A stretch of DNA of 64,000 nucleotides, taken from assembly GCF_947502395.1 (NCBI RefSeq), contig NZ_CANMZM010000002.1:930001-994000 (forward strand). The letters run 5' to 3'. This stretch comes from an uncultured Erythrobacter sp. (lineage in GTDB: Bacteria > Pseudomonadota > Alphaproteobacteria > Sphingomonadales > Sphingomonadaceae). The notes below the pieces were generated by a model that was not told where the DNA came from, did not search any database, and worked only from the letters and a program-made list of their open reading frames with translations. Position numbers and translations under genes: made by a program. Positions 54,575 to 63,346 of the stretch are shown one piece after another; the stretch's first letter is position 1; each line of letters begins with the position of its first letter.

Positions 54575-56891
54575 ACTCGTCAACTTCACTCGCGGAAGCC
54601 AGCTCCTTGGGCACTTTGGTTTCATGTTTGCAGCCGGGCTCAAGGGTCCGCTCATCATCACACTGCTGGTGATTCTAGGACTTATCTATTGGGAGGTAAC
54701 AAGCAGCCTCAATGACCACCAAACCTACCTTGTCTGGATGCACATCTACTCATCCTTTTATGCGTTTATGGAGTTCGATCCTGACAAGCTTGTGAACCTC
54801 ACCTTGGCTGATGGAAGCATCGTCGCGTTCCCGATCAGCGTAGTCACAGAATACCCGCCCATGAAAGAGGCAATGACCGCATTTGAGGGGGCGGTTGAGG
54901 CTGCGCTTGTCACCTCGGCGTGGGGTCTTGTTCCTGCCTTCATTGCCTTTTGGTGGGTTGCTGAGCACTTCGGTTGGCGGTCCAAGCAAAGGAAGCATGT
55001 GCGCGGCGCATCGCTTGCAAGCCTTGCTGAACTGGAAGGCGAAATCGACGATCACAATCGCCATGAACGCGCCCGCGAATATGGCAGCAATTTGGGATGG
55101 AGGTGGCGGCTTGCAGGCAGCAGCGCGCTAGCTTCAGCCGGTCTCTATAGCCCCGCGCATCTTGCAGGCGTGAGCTGGCCCTGGCGTAAAGAACAAAGCC
55201 ACACCATGCTGGTCGGCACGACAGGCACGGGCAAAACGGTCGCCCTTTTCGAGCTCCTTTCCGAAATCAGACAAAGACGCGAACGTGCGGTCATTTTCGA
55301 CCTGACCGGCGCCTTTATCGAAACCTTCTTCGATCCCGAACGCGATATCATTTTGAACCCATTGGATACACGCTGCCCAAGCTGGAGCGTCTTCGATGAT
55401 TGCACATCGCGCGCGGAGTTTCATGCAGCAGCGGAGTCGCTTGTGCCCCATGATGGAGGCGGCTCGGAACAGTTTTGGGTGCTCGCTGCGCGAACCCTAT
55501 TTGTTGAAACATGTATCAAGCTGAAAGAAGCAGGGCGCGGGACCAATGCCGCACTTGCCGATGAATTGATGAATGCAGATCTCTCGGATCTGCACCGCCT
55601 GGTAGAGGACACAATGGCTGGACCGATCAGCACGCCGGCCGCTGCTCGCATGGCGGAATCGGTCCGCGCCGTCTTCAATGTGAACGCAAAAGCGATGCAA
55701 ATGCTGCCTCAATCAGGGGACGCTTTTTCGGTGCGGCAGTGGGTGACTGGCGAAGGAAAACCGGGCTCCTTTCTGTTCCTATCCGCGCGCTATGTAGACA
55801 TGAGCGTGCTCTCACAATTGCTGACGCTGTGGCTTGATACAGCGATCAACACGCTGATGACGGGTCGCCGGACGCGTGACCTGCAACTGTGGTTTCTGAT
55901 CGATGAGCTAGGCGCGCTTCACCGCCTGCCGTCGCTCGAAAAAGGTCTGCAGACTGCGCGCAACTTTGGCGGTGCTATCGTCACGGGTGTCCATACCTTC
56001 GCGAAGCTCAAGGAGGTCTACGGCGAGAACATGGCAATGACCTTGTCGTCACTTGCCAGGACCAAACTCATCCTTGCCACTGCCGATCGCGAGACCGCCA
56101 CATGGTGCTCCGACATTATCGGCCACCGCGAGGTTCGCGAGATGGAAGAAGGGTACAGCTATGGCTACAACAATGCGCGCGATGCGGTCAGTCTGACGCC
56201 GCGTCGGCAGGTGGTTCCGCTGCTTTTGCCTGATGAGTTTATGGGCCTTCCCAGCCTTGAGGGCTTCATCAAGTTCCCTGATGGTTTTCCGGCGGCGCCT
56301 GTCTCTTTGCAACCCCGAGATTGGCCGCGCCGGGTCGAAGGTTTTATCCCGTGCGAGGATGCCAAAGGACCAACGTCAAAGGCAAAGGCTGAAACTCTCA
56401 AGGAAGGCGAGGAGACTTCCAAGGTTACGGCGATTAAGGGCGGAGAGGAAGGAGAAGACGGCGGCGATCCGCGCAAGATGAAGGAAGCCACGGATCGCAA
56501 GCGTGAGCCAGCGAAGCGTCCCAAAGCGCAGTCTCGCGCGCGTGACAAGAAGGTAAAGACTGACAAGCGAGAACGTTCGGAGTCTCGCTCTAAGACAACC
56601 CTCAAACAAGCTGTTGAAGCCTCGCTCAAAAGCGAAAGAGCAGCCTCTTCAGGCAAAGTACAAGGCGAGCTTCCGCTTGGGGAGCAGCAAGTCGATCACC
56701 GTGAATCAGACGCCCTGAAAAAGCCTGCGCCTCGCACTGATCGGCCCGATCCTGACGCCGCGCAGCGTGAAGGTGAGCAACTCGCCAAGACGGATAAGAC
56801 GCTTCAAGAAGAGCAGCAGCGCTCGCTCTTGGGCGGCGCGGCACGCGAAGAATATGATCACGATCTCGGCGACTTCGACGCTGAGATGTGA
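54564..56891 (+). CDS. TraD/TrwB-like type IV coupling ATPase
   Basis: 775 residues from the ATG at 54564. Two N-terminal membrane segments (about 28-46 and 105-135) are followed by the VirD4/TraD ATPase domain: Walker A GTTGTGKT at residues 218-225 and Walker B LWFLIDELG at about 442-450. IFDLTGAFIETFFDPERDIILNP lies between them. Residues above 590 are a charged, Lys/Glu-rich tail, likely disordered and a docking surface. It brings relaxase-bound DNA to the transfer channel. The arrangement with its neighbours is the trwABC order. Confidence 0.92.
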   Translation: MKHKLVNFTRGSQLLGHFGFMFAAGLKGPLIITLLVILGLIYWEVTSSLNDHQTYLVWMHIYSSFYAFMEFDPDKLVNLTLADGSIVAFPISVVTEYPPMKEAMTAFEGAVEAALVTSAWGLVPAFIAFWWVAEHFGWRSKQRKHVRGASLASLAELEGEIDDHNRHERAREYGSNLGWRWRLAGSSALASAGLYSPAHLAGVSWPWRKEQSHTMLVGTTGTGKTVALFELLSEIRQRRERAVIFDLTGAFIETFFDPERDIILNPLDTRCPSWSVFDDCTSRAEFHAAAESLVPHDGGGSEQFWVLAARTLFVETCIKLKEAGRGTNAALADELMNADLSDLHRLVEDTMAGPISTPAAARMAESVRAVFNVNAKAMQMLPQSGDAFSVRQWVTGEGKPGSFLFLSARYVDMSVLSQLLTLWLDTAINTLMTGRRTRDLQLWFLIDELGALHRLPSLEKGLQTARNFGGAIVTGVHTFAKLKEVYGENMAMTLSSLARTKLILATADRETATWCSDIIGHREVREMEEGYSYGYNNARDAVSLTPRRQVVPLLLPDEFMGLPSLEGFIKFPDGFPAAPVSLQPRDWPRRVEGFIPCEDAKGPTSKAKAETLKEGEETSKVTAIKGGEEGEDGGDPRKMKEATDRKREPAKRPKAQSRARDKKVKTDKRERSESRSKTTLKQAVEASLKSERAASSGKVQGELPLGEQQVDHRESDALKKPAPRTDRPDPDAAQREGEQLAKTDKTLQEEQQRSLLGGAAREEYDHDLGDFDAEM

Positions 56892-56941
56892 TTGCGATGA
56901 TCGGGGAGGACAGAGGGACTTGAATTGTGTGAGGCCTGCCC

Positions 56942-59851
56942 ATGCTCTCCGTTGCCAATGTCCGCTCGTCCTCCGCAGCGGCCAACTACTTCGCATCCGA
57001 TAATTATTACGCCAAAGCTGATGCTGATCGCTCGGGTGAATGGCTCGGTGAAGGCGCAAAGCGGCTTGGTCTAGAGGGGAAGGTAGACGCCATGGCCTTC
57101 GACGCTTTGTTGCGAGGTGCGCTCCCCGATGGAACGCAAGTTGGCAACCTTGGGCAGGCCCATAGGCCAGGAACCGACCTTACATTCTCTGTTCCCAAAA
57201 GCTGGTCGCTTCTTGCCCTTGTGGGCAAAGATGAGCGCATCATCAGCGCTTATCGTGAGGCGGTTGTCGAAGCGCTTCAATGGGCGGAAAAGAACGCTTC
57301 CGAAACCCGCATCATGGCGCAGGGCAAGGTTCAGACCCAAAAGACAGGCAATCTGGCGATTGGACTTTTCCAGCACGATACCAATCGCAATCAGGAACCC
57401 AATCTCCATTTCCACGCCGTGATCGCCAATGTGACACAAGGCAAGGATGGTAAGTGGCGGACGCTCAAGAATGATCGTCTATGGCAGCTCAACACCACGC
57501 TCAACTCCATCGCGATGGCGCGCTTCCGAATGGAAGTCGAGAAGCTTGGCTATGAAACCGGACCAACTCTCAAGCATGGCAATTTCGAAGCGCGCGCGAT
57601 TTCGCGCGAGGATGTCATGGCCTTCTCTTCGCGGCGCCAAGAAGTGCTTGCAGCGAGGCAAGGTCCAGGCCTTGAAGCTGGGCGGATCGCTGCACTTGAT
57701 ACCCGCTCTGCCAAAGCGCCGATCGAGGATCGCGATACGCTTGGAGGCATGTGGCAGGAAACTTCGCAATCCATTGGTCTCGATCTAAATCCCATGGTCG
57801 AGCGTGCGCGTGTGCGCTCAGCCATGCCTGAAAAGCCTCATTCGGGTTTCGCGACACTGGTGGAACGGGGCCGAGCTCTGCTTGCCAAGTTTGCGAGCCA
57901 TGTTCGAGGGGCATCAGAAGATCCGTTGGTGCCGGCCTCGGTGCTTAAACAGGACAAGCAAACGATCGCGGCCGCGCAGGCGGTTGCCTCGGCTGTGCGG
58001 CATTTGTCGCAGCGCGAGGCCGCTTTTGAACGCGAAGCGCTCTACAAGGCGGCTTTGGATTTTGGTCTGCCAACGACCATCGGTAAGATCGAAACGAGAA
58101 CCCGCGCCTTGGTCAATTCTGGTCATCTTGTAGCGGGACGCAGCGAGCATAAGGGCTGGCTCGCATCGCGAGAAGCGATTGAAACCGAGGAGCGCATCAT
58201 CGCCGCAGTTCAGGCGGGAAAAGGAGAATCCGCGTCTGATCTCAACGCTGAAGAGGCAGAAACCCGTGTGCAGGCCTCGGCCGAGATCGGGCACGGCTTT
58301 AGACTGAATGACGGCCAACTCTCGGCTGCGCGCCTTATCTTGACTTCATCGGATCGAACCGTTGCGGTGCAGGGCGTAGCAGGTGCTGGCAAAAGCAGCG
58401 TGCTTGGGCCGGTCGCCAAAGTACTGGGGGAAGAGGGACGGCCTGTCATCGGCCTCGCTATCCAGAACACGCTCGTTCAAATGCTAGAACGAGACACGGG
58501 AATTGAATCGCAAACGCTTGCCCGCTTTCTGGGTGGCTGGAAGCCTTTGCTGGATGATCCCTCCAATCGCACACTCAAAACCGAAGCAAAGCAGGCGCTT
58601 GGAGGCACCGTTCTCATTGTGGACGAGGCTTCGATGGTCGCCAACAGCGACAAGGAAAAGCTCGTTGCGCTCGCAAATCTAGCCGGCGTCCATCGCTTGG
58701 TACTTATGGGCGACCGCAAACAGCTTGGCGCTGTCGATGCCGGCAAGCCCTTTGCGCTCCTGCAAAAGGCCGGGATTGCGCAGGCCCAAATGAACACCAA
58801 CCTGCGCGCGCGTAACCCTGTTGTTCGTGAAGCCCAAGCCGCTGCGCAGAAAGGTGATGTTCGAACTGCGCTTGCCAAACTTGAGCCCCATACGATCGAA
58901 GCCAAAGGCGATGGCGCGATTGTTGCAGCCGAGCAGTGGCTTTCTCTGAAGCCAGAGGACCGAGAGCGCACATCGATCTATGCCTCGGGACGCAGGATCC
59001 GCTCAGCTGTCAATGAGGCGGTGCAAACAGGTCTTCTTGCAAGCGGGCAGATTGGGCCGGAGAAAGCTCAATTGGCTGTACTAGAGCGCGTGAACACCAC
59101 TTATGAAGAGCTGCGCCATGTTGCAGCCTATCGGACCGGCCGCATTCTCGAGGTTTCAAAGAGACAAAAGACGCTTGGCCTTATGCCGGGACAATACAGG
59201 ATCTTAGGCAGGGATCCGAAACGCGAAAGGGTCGTTTTGGAGAGCGCCCGCAGAAGAAAATTCAGCTTCGATCCTTCGCGGATTAGGGCCGACAAGGCCG
59301 CTGACACTCTGGCTCTATTCAACGACCGACAGCTCGAAATCCATCGTGGCGACAAAATTCGCTGGACGCGAAATGATCACAAGCGCGGGCTGTTCAACGC
59401 TGACCAGGCAAAGGTCATTGCCATCGATAAGGGCAAGGTCACGGTTGAGACCTCAAAGGGTGAGCATGTGACGCTTGGAAAGGACGATCCTATGCTGAAG
59501 CGCATCGATCTCGCCTACGCGCTAAACGCTCACATGGCGCAGGGCCTCACCTCAGATCGCGGGATTGCTGTTATGGACAGTAGAGAGCGCAATCTATCGA
59601 ACCAGAAGACGTTTTTGGTGACAGTGACCCGCCTGCGCGATCATCTGACTTTGGTCTTGGACAACACTCAAAAACTGACTGCCGCTGTTGCTCACAATAA
59701 GGGAGAGAAGGCCTCTGGGCTTGAAGTTACATCGCGCCTACAAGCAGCTGCGACGAAAGGTGGCGAGATAGAACGGAGTGAAACGAGCCAGAAAAGCGCG
59801 GGCCAAGAATTTGAGCGCATCAAGAGTAAAACGCTTGATCGGGGGATTTAG
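56942..59851 (+). CDS. MobF-type conjugative relaxase-helicase (TraI/TrwC/TraA)
   Basis: 969 residues. The relaxase domain (about 1-300) has N-terminal Tyr Y16/Y22/Y23 (YFASDNYYAK) and the three-His metal site H145, H156 and H158 (LFQHDTN, PNLHFHAV). The helicase (about 450-900) carries Walker A GVAGAGKS at 478-485 and IVDEASMV. It nicks oriT, stays covalently bound and unwinds the strand. Its position after the TraD gene fits TrwB-TrwC. The terminal 50 residues are low-complexity. No conjugative pilus genes follow; CBASS cargo begins 121 bases downstream. Confidence 0.94.
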   Translation: MLSVANVRSSSAAANYFASDNYYAKADADRSGEWLGEGAKRLGLEGKVDAMAFDALLRGALPDGTQVGNLGQAHRPGTDLTFSVPKSWSLLALVGKDERIISAYREAVVEALQWAEKNASETRIMAQGKVQTQKTGNLAIGLFQHDTNRNQEPNLHFHAVIANVTQGKDGKWRTLKNDRLWQLNTTLNSIAMARFRMEVEKLGYETGPTLKHGNFEARAISREDVMAFSSRRQEVLAARQGPGLEAGRIAALDTRSAKAPIEDRDTLGGMWQETSQSIGLDLNPMVERARVRSAMPEKPHSGFATLVERGRALLAKFASHVRGASEDPLVPASVLKQDKQTIAAAQAVASAVRHLSQREAAFEREALYKAALDFGLPTTIGKIETRTRALVNSGHLVAGRSEHKGWLASREAIETEERIIAAVQAGKGESASDLNAEEAETRVQASAEIGHGFRLNDGQLSAARLILTSSDRTVAVQGVAGAGKSSVLGPVAKVLGEEGRPVIGLAIQNTLVQMLERDTGIESQTLARFLGGWKPLLDDPSNRTLKTEAKQALGGTVLIVDEASMVANSDKEKLVALANLAGVHRLVLMGDRKQLGAVDAGKPFALLQKAGIAQAQMNTNLRARNPVVREAQAAAQKGDVRTALAKLEPHTIEAKGDGAIVAAEQWLSLKPEDRERTSIYASGRRIRSAVNEAVQTGLLASGQIGPEKAQLAVLERVNTTYEELRHVAAYRTGRILEVSKRQKTLGLMPGQYRILGRDPKRERVVLESARRRKFSFDPSRIRADKAADTLALFNDRQLEIHRGDKIRWTRNDHKRGLFNADQAKVIAIDKGKVTVETSKGEHVTLGKDDPMLKRIDLAYALNAHMAQGLTSDRGIAVMDSRERNLSNQKTFLVTVTRLRDHLTLVLDNTQKLTAAVAHNKGEKASGLEVTSRLQAAATKGGEIERSETSQKSAGQEFERIKSKTLDRGI

Positions 59852-59972
59852 TGACGGCTTTGCGCCTTAATTGCTGCCGTTAAGGGGCAGGCTGCCCAGT
59901 GCACTAAGCTGGCGTTGGCCTTCATGTGAAAGGGGTCTCTGGCGAGTGCGGCGAGGGCTTCAAGTACCAAAC

Positions 59973-60653
59973 TCATCTCGCGCTACCCCTTGTCAGACTG
60001 GCCCTCCTGAGTCGCAGTTGAGATCGCAGGCTATCTCTAAGCAAGACTAGGTTCTCGCGATCAGTACGTTCCCGAACCTCTTCGATGTGCTCAAAACTGC
60101 AATCGCGTATCTTTAATCCTGACCCACAGACACACGTCCAATGTCCCTTGGGTGGGCCGCCAGTTAGGGCTGTGAGATGGTCTGACGCCTGAGTTGGTGT
60201 GACACGAAAACCCAATATTCTACTTACCGACTCGGCCAAGCCTTCGGCACCATGCTTGCGCTCTCCAAATGGCCATTCCCCCTTTTGCTCGAAATAGAGC
60301 TGACTCAAAAAGAAGTCGCGCATCGGGCCACCGCAAAATGCAGCAAAGGACATGTCAGCGGAGGTTTCAAGCCACTCGGCCCATACGCAAATGCAGCAAG
60401 TCCCGTTGCTGTATATATGCCTATCAATATCCCTTGGAAAACGACCCGCTTTCTCCTGCAATACAGGCTCTGTGCTAGGGTAGTTTTCGTCCGCAGCGAT
60501 AAGGACATCGAATTCCTCAATCGCCCCGTCGGCATGAGGCCCATCATTCAGGCAGTAGATGCCAGTCGCTATAAAGGTGCCGTCCTTCTCAAAGAATTCG
60601 AGCTTGGGCTGGGAGAAGTTTAAAGCACGTTTGAATTCTGCGAAACTCAACAT
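59973..60653 (-). CDS. CBASS E2-like protein with C-terminal SEC-C zinc motif
   Basis: 226 residues, third gene of the capV operon. It resembles an E2 (UBC) fold: YPSTEPVLQEKAGRFPRDIDRHI, then the Cys region SNGTCCICVWAEW (C86, C87, C89), one of which should be the active-site thiol. In known 'short' type II CBASS an E2-like protein conjugates and primes the CD-NTase without an E1. Residues 172-190 form CVCGSGLKIRDCSFEH, a SEC-C-type zinc-binding motif (C174, C176, C185, H189). No E1 or JAB gene is present. Only 6 bases separate it from the CD-NTase stop. Confidence 0.82.
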   Translation of the reverse strand: MLSFAEFKRALNFSQPKLEFFEKDGTFIATGIYCLNDGPHADGAIEEFDVLIAADENYPSTEPVLQEKAGRFPRDIDRHIYSNGTCCICVWAEWLETSADMSFAAFCGGPMRDFFLSQLYFEQKGEWPFGERKHGAEGLAESVSRILGFRVTPTQASDHLTALTGGPPKGHWTCVCGSGLKIRDCSFEHIEEVRERTDRENLVLLRDSLRSQLRLRRASLTRGSAR

Positions 60654-60659
60654 GGGTTA

Positions 60660-61883
60660 CTAGATGCGGTAATAAGGTGATGTGCCGCTGCGCGTGCTCT
60701 TCACCTCTTCTACGGCTTCCTTAACACGCGCCGCCACGGGTGCTGCCGTGGTAACAACTGCTCCAACAGCTCCGATAGCAGTCATCGCCGTTTCCACAGT
60801 CCGGTCGCCAAGACGCTCTGCCAAAACCGTTGGGACTTCGGTGGGACGAGACGCATTGATGAAAAGCCCAAAATCACTTCGCGCCGCCGCAAGCCAGCGA
60901 TCGAAGCTGTGTTCTAACCTGCGATCTTCTGCCCAGCGGTCAGCAAAATTTTCGGCAGGGTTAACGGGGTTCGGTATCCACTTTCCATCAGAACGCGTTT
61001 CGATATGAGCGTCCATGTTGGTGAGGATGGCAGTTAAAGCACCAACAAGCGTATCCTCGTTGTCATAGGATTTTGCTGCAAGGGTCGTGATGATGATTGA
61101 GATCGGGCGAACGTCCATATCTTCAGCGAACATCGTGTCGCGATGCCGCTTCAGAAGCTGAATTGCCTTCTGCAATGTGGTTTTGACCGCGTGGTCGGGA
61201 ATGTCTTCGACCTTAGCAAACGTCGAGTCCTTGGCTGCCAATTCAGCCTTTCTCAAGTGAATTGAGACGGCCATTATGTCGCGAAACCATGCAGCATATC
61301 CGAGGGGGTTACTGCACGGCCAGTCCTCGCAATATCGATCAAAATTGGGTTCAGTCTTGTCGGTAATCGCAACAGCATCAAGCGTTTTGGTGGCATCATT
61401 TGCAAGTTCAACGAACCCAGCTTTGCGAAGGCGTGATTGGTATTCCTGCGCATCTGGAATGCATGGAAGAACATCCATATGGAACTGCGACCCGTCTGCA
61501 TATTCAAGTGTCCAGCAACGGCGCTTGTCCTCTGGCTCGTGGGCCATTGAATGTGCTTTTGCATAGGCAATGACCTCACGACCAACTGCGGCCTTGAGAG
61601 ACTTCTGAGTGAAGGTCCCTTTATCGGATTGAAGACGACAAATCAGATCGACATCGTAGTCTTCATCTTTGCCAACAGGACGGTTTGCTGTGCCGAGCAA
61701 AAAAGAGCCCTGCGGCGCGATGTAGGGATCATATTGTGCTATACTGGAGTCATTGCGCTCAAGCCATTCACCAAGGCTCTTGAAGTGAGCTCGTGCTTCC
61801 TCGGCCTTATCATCTGGCATGTCGATTGCGCGAGCAAGCGCTTGCAGGGCATCTTCGTGGGAAGGTGGGGGTTTATCAGGCAT
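60660..61883 (-). CDS. CBASS CD-NTase (cyclic oligonucleotide synthase)
   Basis: 407 residues, the core enzyme of the defence system, making a cyclic di- or trinucleotide from NTPs on phage sensing. The nucleotidyltransferase fold is clear: the GS motif PQGSFLLGTANRPVGKDEDYDVDLICRL (G59, S60; metal D77 and D79) and the third Asp D137 (FHMDVLP). The helical C-domain includes DHAVKTTLQKAIQLLKRHRD. The clade is not determined. The C-terminus ends GTSPYYRI, without the terminal Gly expected for classic C-terminal conjugation. It overlaps capV by 8 bases. Confidence 0.9.
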   Translation of the reverse strand: MPDKPPPSHEDALQALARAIDMPDDKAEEARAHFKSLGEWLERNDSSIAQYDPYIAPQGSFLLGTANRPVGKDEDYDVDLICRLQSDKGTFTQKSLKAAVGREVIAYAKAHSMAHEPEDKRRCWTLEYADGSQFHMDVLPCIPDAQEYQSRLRKAGFVELANDATKTLDAVAITDKTEPNFDRYCEDWPCSNPLGYAAWFRDIMAVSIHLRKAELAAKDSTFAKVEDIPDHAVKTTLQKAIQLLKRHRDTMFAEDMDVRPISIIITTLAAKSYDNEDTLVGALTAILTNMDAHIETRSDGKWIPNPVNPAENFADRWAEDRRLEHSFDRWLAAARSDFGLFINASRPTEVPTVLAERLGDRTVETAMTAIGAVGAVVTTAAPVAARVKEAVEEVKSTRSGTSPYYRI

Positions 61884-62871
61884 CTGTTTTCTCTTTCAAC
61901 TGATGGACAGGTGTGAATGGCGGAACTTTCTCTGCGAAAAACACCGGCTTTAGAATTGGTTTCTGCTCACGAGCTTCGACAAAGGCGCGATCTTTGAGTT
62001 GACCAATGCGCTTGGTGTTATCGAGCGAGAAGAATCCGTCGGGCGCGGCCTGGCATACGCGGTATATCGCTTTTTCCTTGGCCGCTCCGCCGACGTCACC
62101 GGTCAAAATATGAGCTAGGCCCATTGAGCCATAAGACTGCCCGGCCATGAAGAAGCCCGTGGCCTTAAGCGCAATGCTGGCTTTGCTGTATTGATCGCCC
62201 ACGGCGAAAATGTCTTCGAGGCAGCTTACGGAAAGAACTTTGATGTCGTCCTTGGGCCACTCCAAGGTGCCTATAGCCTCGGCTACTGCGTACCCTGTCG
62301 GATTATTGGCCCAAACTCCTCCATCAACGAGCCCTACCTCGTCTTCGGTGACATGCTGCGGGAAGTAAGTGGGCGCTGCTGATGTCGCCAAGGCCGCATC
62401 GACGGCAAGCGACAGGTAATCGGTTTCAAGTCGAGCGTGATGGGCAGTCTTGAATATGTAAACACGCCGTGTTTGTGGGTGCCAAGCGGGTATCATCAGC
62501 CGCGTTTTTGCGTCGCCAATGCGTCGATCTCCTAGTGTATCAACCAGTGCTTTTCGAAGTGCTGTCGGGTCGTACTTTGGTCCGAGTACTGCCCCTTGGA
62601 CGTTACGACGTGCTTTGCGGAATAGTCCGCGCCCACCGCCTTTGTCTTGCTCGAATATCTCCGGACCACGCTCTTCGTAGAGAGCCAAGATTTCTTTTGC
62701 GCTCAATCCCATCGCGAGCCCGATTGCGATGATGCCGCCTGTTGAGGTGCCTGTGATAAGGTCGAAATAGCTACCAATGGGGTGCGGCAGATTATCTTCA
62801 ATGGCCGCCAAGAAAGCCGCCGGAAAGACACCCCGGATGCCGCCACCGTCAATTGATAGAATCTTCCGCAA
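61876..62871 (-). CDS. capV: CapV: CBASS patatin-like phospholipase effector
   Basis: 331 residues read from a TTG at 62871 with GGAG 7 bases upstream, giving the start MRKILSIDGGGIRGVFPAAF, typical of CapV; an ATG at 62937 would add 22 unlike residues. Catalytic Ser S43 lies in TGTSTGG (GxSxG) and Asp D183 in LVDGGVWANNP. CapV-type phospholipases are activated by the cyclic nucleotide and degrade membrane lipids, killing the infected cell. It is first in the operon capV-CD-NTase-E2. The promoter faces the divergent CapH-like gene. Confidence 0.92.
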   Translation of the reverse strand: MRKILSIDGGGIRGVFPAAFLAAIEDNLPHPIGSYFDLITGTSTGGIIAIGLAMGLSAKEILALYEERGPEIFEQDKGGGRGLFRKARRNVQGAVLGPKYDPTALRKALVDTLGDRRIGDAKTRLMIPAWHPQTRRVYIFKTAHHARLETDYLSLAVDAALATSAAPTYFPQHVTEDEVGLVDGGVWANNPTGYAVAEAIGTLEWPKDDIKVLSVSCLEDIFAVGDQYSKASIALKATGFFMAGQSYGSMGLAHILTGDVGGAAKEKAIYRVCQAAPDGFFSLDNTKRIGQLKDRAFVEAREQKPILKPVFFAEKVPPFTPVHQLKEKTDA

Positions 62872-63019
62872 TGCCAAACTCCGAAATAGAATATTAAAAC
62901 AAATTCGTACAATCATATCATACGGCAAGTCTTGCATCCCGTCAAGGTTGTGTCGTATGCTTTTGTATGATTTAAACTGACAATTTGGTTGTTGGACTTA
63001 CGCATGAGAGAGGAAATCA
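62872..63019. promoter_or_regulatory. Divergent capV-capH promoter with inverted repeats
   Basis: 148 AT-rich bases. AATCATATCATACGGCA (62911-62927) and the complementary-strand copy in TGTCGTATGCTTTTGTATGATT (62951-62972) share half-sites AATCATA and CATACGRCA, with differing spacers of 1 and 6 bases. Lying between capV and the HTH gene, they are candidate operators for CapH. Confidence 0.55.
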
Positions 63020-63343
63020 ATGTCATTCGCAGCGCGGCTCAAGACTGCTCGTATGAGGAAAGGCTATTCACTTCAGAAGCTTGCTGATTTGATTGGAGCA
63101 TCTAAGGCCCATATCTGGGACTTAGAAACGGAGCGTGCGAAGAACCCCTCATTGGAAGTGCTCACGGGTTTGTCGCGTGCGCTCGATGTATCAATCGCCC
63201 AATTGGTTGGGGAATCTGCGTCGGAGGATGAACCGGAAACAGCCCGCGCAATGTTCAGGGATTTGCAGTCGCTAGACGAGACTGATCAGGTGACAATAAA
63301 GTTGATGATGGATCGGCTTCGCGAGCGCAAAGGAGAGGGGTGA
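63020..63343 (+). CDS. capH: CapH-like XRE transcriptional repressor
   Basis: 107 residues. The N-terminal Cro/CI-type HTH is SFAARLKTARMRKGYSLQKLADLIGASKAHIWDLETERAKNPSLEVLTGLSRALDVSIAQLVG, and a short C-terminal helix (about 80-107) may form the dimer or effector region. GAGAGGA lies before the ATG. Its pairing with an ImmA/IrrE-like peptidase, immediately downstream and divergent from the CBASS operon, is the CapH-CapP layout, in which CapH represses CBASS and is cleaved by CapP on DNA damage-like signals. Confidence 0.85.
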   Translation: MSFAARLKTARMRKGYSLQKLADLIGASKAHIWDLETERAKNPSLEVLTGLSRALDVSIAQLVGESASEDEPETARAMFRDLQSLDETDQVTIKLMMDRLRERKGEG

Positions 63344-63346
63344 TAC

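Noticed and set aside
59852-59972. Possible extra CBASS gene (JAB protease) between mobF and the E2 gene
   Set aside because: Only 121 bases, too short for any such protein and with no open frame.
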